NCBI GenBank assembly: GCA_012728415.1
Contig: JAAYFD010000047.1
Location: forward strand, 1-64,000
Origin: Gammaproteobacteria bacterium
GTDB lineage: Bacteria > Pseudomonadota > Gammaproteobacteria > Pseudomonadales > Pseudomonadaceae
Reading direction: 5' to 3'
Length of the DNA stretch: 64,000 nucleotides
The translations under genes and the position numbers were made by a program. Below the pieces are notes generated by a model. That model was given only the letters and a program-made list of their open reading frames with translations, made no database searches and had not been told where the DNA came from. The first letter of the stretch is position 1. Each line of letters begins with the position of its first letter. This document shows positions 56,153-62,549 of the stretch, one piece after another.

Positions 56153-57919
56153 ATGACACTGGAAATTGCGCTGGTACTGGCCATTGCCGCAGGTGCCATG
56201 GCACTGTTTGTCACCGAAAAATTACGCGCCGACGGTATTGCGATACTGGTGCTGGTCAGCCTGACACTGCTGGACCTGGTCAGCCCCGGCGAGGCCCTGA
56301 GCGGTTTTGGCAACCAGGCCACCATTGCCGTGGCGTCCATGTTCATTCTGGCAGCGGGCCTGCAGAATAGCGGTGCCCTGTCGGGGCTGAGCACCCTGCT
56401 GGGCAGGGCCCGCTCGCCGCTGCAGTTTTTGCTGATGCTGTTTGGCCTGCTGGCGCTGATTGCGCCGTTCGTCAACAACACCGCGGTGGTGGCGGTGTTC
56501 ATCCCGATTGTGATTGCCGCCAGCCTGAAAATCGGGCTGGCCCCGTCCAAGGCACTGATACCGCTGTCCTATGTGTCACAAATGGTCGGGGTATGCACCC
56601 TGATCGGCACCTCGACCAACCTGATCGTCAACTCGGTGGCGCGGGACCTGGGCCACCCGGGCTTCAGCATGTTCCAGTTTCTGCCGCTGGGCGCCATCTG
56701 CTTTGTTGCCGGCTGCCTGTACCTGCTCACCATCGGACGCTGGCTGTTGCCGGAGGTGCGCAGCTCCGACCTGGACAACCTGTATGACTTTGGCCATTAC
56801 ATTACCGAGCTGAAAATTACCGGCCACTCCAGCTTGCTGGGCACCACCGCAGAACAGGCGCAGCTGGGCAAGGAATACAGCGTGTATGTACTGGAGTTGC
56901 TGCGCGAGGGCGAGAAATACTGGTCGCCACGTTCTGAAGAATTGCGCGAAGGGGATGTGCTGCTGATCCGTGGCACCTGGCCGGACCTTGAACGGCTCAA
57001 GGATGAACACAAGCTGGAATTCAACAGCCAGATCGACTTTCAGATCAAGGGCAGCAAGCAGGGCAAAACGGTGGTTGCCGAGGTAATGATTGCTCCCCAG
57101 TCCCGCATGGCCGGGCGCATGCTGGCCGCCCTGAACCGGGGCTGGCGCTACCACTCCTCGGTGCTGGGCGTGCAGCGGCGCGGGCAGATCTTTCGGGAGA
57201 AGCTCAACAGCCTGCGCCTGGAAGTGGGCGACATCCTGCTGATGGCACTGCCCGAGCAGGACATGGCCAGCCTGCGCAAGGACAAAAGCGTACTGGTACT
57301 GTCCCAGCGTCAGAGCAGCGAGCAGTCCGGCTGGCGTGCGCCCTTTGCCCTGCTGGTGATGGCGCTGGTGGTGGGCGTGGCCGCCGTGGGCTGGCTGCCG
57401 ATTGCCATTACCGCGATGACCGGTGCCGCAGCCATGGCGCTGGCCGGCTGCGTGCAGGCCGACGATGTGTACGAGTCTACCGACTGGTCAATCGTGATCA
57501 TGATGGCCGGCCTGCTGCCGCTGGGCATAGCCATGAGCAGCAGCGGGGCGGCGCAGTTCATCGTGCAACACACGGTGGGGCTGGTCAGTGACATGGGCCC
57601 GCATGTGGTGCTGGCGGTGGTTTACCTGATGGCGCTGCTGTTTGGCGAGCTGATGAGCAATTCTGCGGCGGCGGTATTGCTGACGCCGGTGGGCTTTTCC
57701 TCCGCGCAGATGCTGGGTGTGGACGCGACGCCGTTTTTGATTGCCGTTACCTTTTCGGCGTCCACCAGCTTTCTGACCCCTGTCGGTTACCAGACCAACA
57801 TGATGGTGTATAACGCAGGCGGTTACGATTTCACCGATTTCATCAAGGTGGGCTTGCCGCTGAATGCGATTTTCTGGGTGCTGGGGGTGATTTTCATACC
57901 GCTGTTCTGGCCGTTCTGA
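56153..57919 (+). CDS. SLC13-family anion transporter with RCK_C (TrkA-C) domains
   Basis: A 588-aa protein with two blocks of membrane helices separated by a cytoplasmic part of about 180 residues (about 210-390). The first block has NQATIAVASMF and GTSTNLIVNS, the second has GYQTNMMVY and the conserved SNSAAAVLLTPV region, which together mark the SLC13/ArsB (ion transporter superfamily). The central part holds two TrkA-C/RCK_C-like domains (ITGHSSLLGTTAEQAQLGKEY to IRGTWPDLERL, and a repeat up to ALPEQDM). The order resembles algal SAC1-like and bacterial sulfate or phosphate uptake proteins; the substrate is unknown. ATG 56153 follows AGGAGTGTCGGC. Confidence 0.85.
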   Translation: MTLEIALVLAIAAGAMALFVTEKLRADGIAILVLVSLTLLDLVSPGEALSGFGNQATIAVASMFILAAGLQNSGALSGLSTLLGRARSPLQFLLMLFGLLALIAPFVNNTAVVAVFIPIVIAASLKIGLAPSKALIPLSYVSQMVGVCTLIGTSTNLIVNSVARDLGHPGFSMFQFLPLGAICFVAGCLYLLTIGRWLLPEVRSSDLDNLYDFGHYITELKITGHSSLLGTTAEQAQLGKEYSVYVLELLREGEKYWSPRSEELREGDVLLIRGTWPDLERLKDEHKLEFNSQIDFQIKGSKQGKTVVAEVMIAPQSRMAGRMLAALNRGWRYHSSVLGVQRRGQIFREKLNSLRLEVGDILLMALPEQDMASLRKDKSVLVLSQRQSSEQSGWRAPFALLVMALVVGVAAVGWLPIAITAMTGAAAMALAGCVQADDVYESTDWSIVIMMAGLLPLGIAMSSSGAAQFIVQHTVGLVSDMGPHVVLAVVYLMALLFGELMSNSAAAVLLTPVGFSSAQMLGVDATPFLIAVTFSASTSFLTPVGYQTNMMVYNAGGYDFTDFIKVGLPLNAIFWVLGVIFIPLFWPF

Positions 57920-58076
57920 GCGGCCCGGCCGTATCAGGCTCCAGGTGATCAGACAGGCACATAACCCTGTACGCAGAGGTGCAACTTTTGAGAAAATCCG
58001 CCGAATGTTTTCCTCGCATGCCGGCTTCCGTTACCGGACCCTGGCCGCCATGCGGTCATGCCAACAGGGCACACCC

Positions 58077-59006
58077 ATGAACTACCGCGGACGTTTCGCC
58101 CCGTCGCCCACGGGCGATTTGCATTTTGGCTCGCTGGTAACCGCCACAGCCAGCTATCTGGATGCCCGGGCCAATAACGGGCAGTGGCTGCTGCGTATCG
58201 AAGATGTGGACAAGACCCGTACGGTGCCGGGCGCGGCTGACCAGATTTTGCACACGCTGGAAGCCTTTGGCTTTGCCTGGGACGGGCCGGTCTGGATGCA
58301 GAGCCAGCGTGACGCAGCCTACCTTGCCGCACTGGAGCAGCTTGCGGCCCGGGGCCTGCTGTATCCCTGCCAGTGCTCGCGCAGCCAGATTGCCGCAGCG
58401 GCGGTGCACAGCCTGACCGACGGCAGCCTGCTGTACCCCGGCACCTGCCGTCCGGTTAAGGGCAGCATGCATGTGCTGACCGAATTTGCCCCGTCTGCCG
58501 CCTGGCGCCTGCGGGTGGACGACCAGCGGGTGATCTGTTTTGACGACCTGCTGCAGGGGACGTTTTGCGAGCAGCTGGGGCTGGAAGTGGGTGACTTTGT
58601 GCTGCGGCGTGCCGACGGCCTGTTTGCCTACCAGTTGGCAGTGGTGGTGGACGATGCCGAGCAGGGCGTCAATGCGGTGGTGCGCGGGGCCGACTTGCTC
58701 GGCTCTACCGCACGGCAGATGTATCTGCAACAATGCCTGGGCTATCCGCAGCCGGTGTACGCCCACCTGCCGCTGGCCACCGATGCGTACGGTAAAAAAT
58801 GGTCGAAAAAACGGCTGGCACCGGCCCTGCAGCCGGCCGAAGCCGGTTTGCTGTTATGGCATGCCCTGCGTTTTTTGGGCCAGCCGGTGCCGGACGAGCT
58901 GGCCGGTGCCGCCCCCGGCGAGCTGTGGAACTGGGCCTTGCAGCACTGGGCGCTGGCACAGGTGCCCCATTGCATTACCTTGCGCACGCCGGCAGCACTG
59001 ATCTGA
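58077..59006 (+). CDS. gluQ: Glutamyl-queuosine tRNA(Asp) synthetase
   Basis: A 309-aa truncated glutamyl-tRNA synthetase paralogue (GluQ-RS/YadB) that attaches glutamate to queuosine-34 of tRNA-Asp. It keeps the catalytic core with FAPSPTGDLHFGSL (HIGH-like), a zinc site (YPCQCSRSQI with a later TCR) and the KMSKS-like KKWSKK, and it lacks the anticodon-binding domain. The frame is open upstream to 57945, but MNYRGRFAPSP at 58077 is the family N-terminus. gltX follows 226 bp downstream. Confidence 0.93.
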   Translation: MNYRGRFAPSPTGDLHFGSLVTATASYLDARANNGQWLLRIEDVDKTRTVPGAADQILHTLEAFGFAWDGPVWMQSQRDAAYLAALEQLAARGLLYPCQCSRSQIAAAAVHSLTDGSLLYPGTCRPVKGSMHVLTEFAPSAAWRLRVDDQRVICFDDLLQGTFCEQLGLEVGDFVLRRADGLFAYQLAVVVDDAEQGVNAVVRGADLLGSTARQMYLQQCLGYPQPVYAHLPLATDAYGKKWSKKRLAPALQPAEAGLLLWHALRFLGQPVPDELAGAAPGELWNWALQHWALAQVPHCITLRTPAALI

Positions 59007-59184
59007 CACGACCGGCAGCTGCCAGCATCTGGCCGGTACAGCCCGTACACAAAACCGCAGGCACCAGCGCACAAACGGCAGCAGACGGGCGGCTGCACAC
59101 TTTGCGGGTAACCGGCGCCGACGACCCGCAGGTGTCGGCACTGCTGCTGGAAACCTGGCTGGCGCTGTAGCTGGGGCCGCTTTT

Positions 59185-59193
59185 TGCTAGAAT
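59185..59193 (+). promoter_or_regulatory. Extended -10 promoter element of gltX
   Basis: TGC-TAGAAT is an extended -10 element (TGn plus near-consensus hexamer), 40 bp before the gltX start. The -35 is poor, as is usual for extended -10 promoters. No operator is visible. Confidence 0.5.
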
Positions 59194-59232
59194 AGCCGCT
59201 TTGTTTCACCTTCTGACCTCTGGATACCCTTC

Positions 59233-60714
59233 ATGACCAAAGTTGTTCGTACCCGCGTTGCGCCTTCACCCACTGGCGATCCCCATGTTGGCACCGCCTA
59301 TATCGCACTGTTCAACATGTGCTTTGCCCGCCAGCACGGCGGCCAGTTTATCCTGCGCATCGAGGATACCGACCAGCTGCGCTCCAGCCGCGAGTCCGAA
59401 CAGCAGATTTTTGATGCCCTGCGCTGGCTCGGTATCGAGTGGGACGAAGGCCCGGATGTCGGCGGCCCGCACGGCCCTTATCGGCAGTCCGAGCGCAGCG
59501 AGATCTACCAGAAGTACGCCAACCAGCTGGTCGAAAAAGACCACGCCTTCCATTGCTTCTGTACGCCAGAGCGGCTGGACGCCGTGCGTGCCGAGCAAAT
59601 GGCCAACAAGCAGACGCCACGCTACGACGGCCACTGCGCCCATCTGGACAAGGCCGAAGCACAGGCGCGGGTGGATGCCGGCGAATCCCACGTGATCCGC
59701 ATGCGCGTACCCGCTGAGGGCGTTTGTGTGGTTAAAGACATGCTGCGCGGTGACGTGGAAATTGGCTGGGACCGCATGGACGAACAGGTACTGATGAAAG
59801 CCGACGGCCTGCCGACCTACTTTTTGGCCAACGTGGTCGATGACCACCTGATGGGCATCACCCATGTGCTGCGTGGCGAAGAATGGCTGTCCTCGGCACC
59901 CAAGCTGATCAAGCTGTATGAAGACTTTGGCTGGGAACAGCCCGAGCTGTGCTACATGCCGCTGCTGCGTAACCCGGACAAGAGCAAGCTGTCCAAACGC
60001 AAAAACCCGACTTCGATTACCTTTTACGAGCGCATGGGCTACCTGCCCGAAGCCATGCTTAACTACCTGGGCCGCATGGGCTGGTCGATGCCGGACGAGC
60101 GCGAAAAATTCTCGCTGACCGAGATGATCGAACATTTTGATATCAACCGTGTCTCGCTGGGCGGGCCGATCTTTGACGTGGAAAAGCTGTCCTGGCTCAA
60201 TGGCCAGTGGCTGCGCGAGCTGCCGCTGGAAGAGTTTGCCAGCCGTGTACAAAAGTGGGCGTTCAACCCGGACTACCTGATGCAGATCGCCCCGCATGTG
60301 CAGGGCCGGGTAGAGAACTTCAGCCAGATTGCCCCGCTGGCGGCGTTTTTCTTCTCCGGCACGGTACAGGTCACGCCCGAAGCGCTGGCGCACAAAAAGC
60401 TGGATGAAAAGCAGGTGCGTCAAACCATCCAGTTTGTCCTCTGGGCGCTGGAAGAGCAGCGCAGCTGGAACAAGGATGCCATCACCGAGTGCATCAACCG
60501 TGTAGGCGCGGCGCTGGAGCTGAAGTTGCGCGATATCATGCCGCTGATGTTTGTCGCCATTACCGGCCAGGCCAGCTCGGTGTCGGTGCTGGATGCCATG
60601 GTCATCCTCGGCCCGGACCTGACCCGCTTCCGCTTGCGCCAGGCGCTGGAAGTGCTGGGTGGAGCCTCGAAAAAAGAAGCCAAAGAGTGGGAGAAGCAGT
60701 TCCGGGACGTTTGA
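59233..60714 (+). CDS. gltX: Glutamyl-tRNA synthetase
   Basis: A 493-aa class I aminoacyl-tRNA synthetase that charges tRNA-Glu. The HIGH-like motif is [13 protein letters not shown] (residues 12-24), [22 protein letters not shown] follows, and the KMSKS-like motif is [11 protein letters not shown]. The helical C-terminal anticodon-binding domain is complete and ends [12 protein letters not shown]. The dispersed repeat R3 starts seven bases after the stop. Confidence 0.98.
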   Translation: MTKVVRTRVAPSPTGDPHVGTAYIALFNMCFARQHGGQFILRIEDTDQLRSSRESEQQIFDALRWLGIEWDEGPDVGGPHGPYRQSERSEIYQKYANQLVEKDHAFHCFCTPERLDAVRAEQMANKQTPRYDGHCAHLDKAEAQARVDAGESHVIRMRVPAEGVCVVKDMLRGDVEIGWDRMDEQVLMKADGLPTYFLANVVDDHLMGITHVLRGEEWLSSAPKLIKLYEDFGWEQPELCYMPLLRNPDKSKLSKRKNPTSITFYERMGYLPEAMLNYLGRMGWSMPDEREKFSLTEMIEHFDINRVSLGGPIFDVEKLSWLNGQWLRELPLEEFASRVQKWAFNPDYLMQIAPHVQGRVENFSQIAPLAAFFFSGTVQVTPEALAHKKLDEKQVRQTIQFVLWALEEQRSWNKDAITECINRVGAALELKLRDIMPLMFVAITGQASSVSVLDAMVILGPDLTRFRLRQALEVLGGASKKEAKEWEKQFRDV

Positions 60715-60720
60715 CTGGGG

Positions 60721-60896
60721 AGGTTTTGTACTGTGGCGTCTGGGCGTGTCGGGCTGTTGCAGCCGGCTGACGCTGGTTCGTGTCAGCAAGCTGCCACAAA
60801 CCGCTAAGGCCGGTGACAACACCCCACCACGCCCGAATCTGCCTTGTACGGGCGGGGGGTGTTGGCCCGCCATACATGGCGGGCTGCTGTCGCGTG
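60721..60896 (+). repeat. Dispersed structured repeat, copy R3
   Basis: A full copy just after gltX. The long arms GGGCGTGTCGGGCTGTTG and CAACACCCCACCACGCCC pair with three mismatches, the inner hairpin GCTGACGC-TGGTTC-GTGTCAGC is complete, and the terminal hairpin GCCCGCCAT/ATGGCGGGC (60865-60884) is perfect. It may also serve as the gltX terminator. A 45-bp linker joins it to R4. Confidence 0.92.
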
Positions 60897-60941
60897 GGGC
60901 GGAAAGCTGGTTTGGTTTTGCGGGGCTTTGTGTTTGGCGGG

Positions 60942-61074
60942 AGGTTTTGTACTGTGGCGGCTGGGCGTGCCGGGCTGTTGCATCCGGCTGACGCTGGTTC
61001 GTGTCAGCGAGCTGCCACAAACCGCTAAGGCCGGACACAAAACCCCGGCACGCCCGAATCGGTCCTGTACAGGA
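60942..61074 (+). repeat. Dispersed structured repeat, copy R4 (3'-truncated, fic leader)
   Basis: Matches R3 from the left end to CGCCCGAATC, then breaks off; the last third including the terminal hairpin is missing. The long arms keep a perfect core (GGGCGTGCCGGG with CCCGGCACGCCC). Immediately beyond, CCTGTACAGG and AGGAG provide a short palindrome and the ribosome-binding site of fic. Confidence 0.9.
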
Positions 61075-61083
61075 GAACGTTGT

Positions 61084-62133
61084 ATGGCCAGTTATGCACC
61101 GCCCTTAACCATTACCCCGCACATCCTGAACCGGGTCGCCGGGATTAGCGAACAGCTGGGACGTTTTGCCGAACGAAAACAACAGGCCCAGGCTTTACGC
61201 CTGAGGCGGGCCAACCGCATTCGTACCATTCAGGGCTCGCTGGCGATTGAAGGCAACAGCCTGAGCCTGGAGCAGATTACTGCTGTGCTTGAAGGCAGGC
61301 CGGTCATTGCGCCACCGCGTGAAGTACAAGAAGTGAAAAATGCCCTGGCTGTGTATGAGCGGTTTCCAGAGTTTGATCCACAACTCGAAGCTGATTTGCT
61401 ACACGCACACAAGCAGTTGATGCTGGGCCTGATGGATGAAACAGGCTGTTATCGCAGTGGCGGGGTGGGCGTGATGAGTGGCAAACAGGTCATTCATATG
61501 GCTCCGCCTGCCAGTCAGGTATCACGTTTAATGTCGGAGTTGTTTGCCTGGCTGCAAACGACGGAACAGCATCCGCTGATTGCCAGTGCAGTTTTCCATT
61601 ACGAGTTTGAGTTTATTCATCCATTTGCCGATGGCAATGGTCGCATGGGTCGGTTATGGCAAAGTCTGATTCTGGCGGACTGGAATCCGCTTTTTGCCCA
61701 TTTGCCGGTTGAGTCTCTGGTCTATCGGCAACAGCAAGCCTATTACGCTGCCATTGCCCGGAGTACGGAAGCGGTAGATTGTGCACCCTTTGTTGAGTTC
61801 ATGCTAGATGCGATCTGGCAGGCACTGCAGGAGGGAATCGGGCAGGAAGCAGAAAGTGAAGACCATGTACGGCTAGAGTCGCGGCTAGAGTCGCGGCTAG
61901 AGTCAAAGCTGGCCGCCCGGCTGGTACTTTGTCTGGCCAAAAGCGAGCTGGGCAAGGCAGAAATGGCCAGAGAGCTGGGGCACCAGACCGTCTCTGGCGA
62001 GCTGCACAAGCAGGTTCGGCGGCTGGTCGAGCTTGGCGTGATTGCAATGACACTGCCGGATAGGCCCAGCAGCCGGCTGCAAAAATATCGGTTGACGGAG
62101 CAGGGAAGGGAGCTGTTGGTGGTGGGTTCTTGA
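61084..62133 (+). CDS. Fic-family protein (adenylyltransferase-like) with winged-helix C-terminus
   Basis: A 349-aa protein with the full Fic active-site motif HPFADGNGRMGR (residues 179-190), which in characterised members transfers AMP from ATP to Ser/Thr/Tyr of target proteins. An N-terminal Fic_N domain carries SLAIEGN (residues 52-58), matching the class II inhibitory motif (S/T)xxxE(G/N), so E56 should self-inhibit the enzyme. The C-terminal part (about residues 275-349) looks like a winged helix. Between them, RLES is repeated three times (263-274) and encoded by an exact 12-bp tandem repeat. ATG 61084 follows AGGAGAACGTTGT. The target is unknown. Confidence 0.93.
   Translation: MASYAPPLTITPHILNRVAGISEQLGRFAERKQQAQALRLRRANRIRTIQGSLAIEGNSLSLEQITAVLEGRPVIAPPREVQEVKNALAVYERFPEFDPQLEADLLHAHKQLMLGLMDETGCYRSGGVGVMSGKQVIHMAPPASQVSRLMSELFAWLQTTEQHPLIASAVFHYEFEFIHPFADGNGRMGRLWQSLILADWNPLFAHLPVESLVYRQQQAYYAAIARSTEAVDCAPFVEFMLDAIWQALQEGIGQEAESEDHVRLESRLESRLESKLAARLVLCLAKSELGKAEMARELGHQTVSGELHKQVRRLVELGVIAMTLPDRPSSRLQKYRLTEQGRELLVVGS
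61870..61905 (+). repeat. 12-bp in-frame tandem repeat inside fic
   Basis: CGGCTAGAGTCG occurs three times in a row (the last ends in A). It encodes RLES three times in the linker between the Fic core and the winged helix. Because the unit is a multiple of three, changes in copy number would alter linker length without breaking the frame. Confidence 0.95.
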
Positions 62134-62150
62134 GGGGGTGTTTGGCTGGG

Positions 62151-62327
62151 GTGGTTTTGTACTGCGGCGTCTGGACGTGCCGGGGTGTTGCATCCGGCTG
62201 ACGCTGGTTCGTGTCAGTAAACTGCCACAAACCGCTAAGGCCGGAGACAACACCCCACCACGCCCGAATCTGCCTGGTACGGGCGGGGGGATTTGGCCCG
62301 CCATTTATGGCGGGCTGCTGTCGCGTG
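62151..62327 (+). repeat. Dispersed structured repeat, copy R5
   Basis: Begins 18 bp after the fic stop. The arms GGACGTGCCGGGGTGTTG and CAACACCCCACCACGCCC pair with few mismatches. The terminal hairpin is GCCCGCCAT/ATGGCGGGC with loop TT. The 44-bp linker to R6 matches the R3-R4 linker (CGGGGCTTTGTGTTTGGCGG). Confidence 0.92.
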
Positions 62328-62371
62328 GAGCTGGGAGCAGGTCTGGTTTTACGGGGCTTTGTGTTTGGCGG

Positions 62372-62549
62372 GTGGTTTTGTACTGTGGCGGCTGGGCGTG
62401 TCGGGGTGTTGCATCCGGCTGACGCTGGTTCGTGTCAGTAAACTGCCACAAACCGCTAAGGCCGGTGACAACACCCCGTCACGCCCGAATCTGCCTGGTA
62501 CGGGCGGGAGGGTTTTGGCCCGCCATTTATGACGGGCTGCTGTCGCGTG
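62372..62549 (+). repeat. Dispersed structured repeat, copy R6 (overlaps the nuclease gene end)
   Basis: A full copy whose arms GGGCGTGTCGGGGTGTTG and CAACACCCCGTCACGCCC pair with one mismatch. Its terminal hairpin (GCCCGCCATTTATGACGGGC) lies inside the 3' end of the minus-strand nuclease gene: the stop codon sits in the hairpin, and the last seven codons come from the repeat. Confidence 0.92.

Noticed and set aside
59266-61038. A 590-codon open frame opposite gltX
   Set aside because: It runs antisense through gltX and into repeats R3 and R4, with repeat-derived low-complexity peptides at its start.
60780-61040. Several 70-110 codon ORFs in both strands of the repeats
   Set aside because: The same peptides recur in every repeat copy and in both orientations, with stops shifting between copies; they follow the folded DNA and not coding constraint.
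60844-61083. Longer reading frame of fic starting inside repeat R3
   Set aside because: The extra 80 residues are translated repeat sequence, and a clear ribosome-binding site precedes ATG 61084.
60721-62549. Integron attC sites
   Set aside because: The repeats follow gene ends and fold, but I see no RYYYAAC/GTTRRRY core pairs and no integrase gene, and they are longer than usual attC sites.
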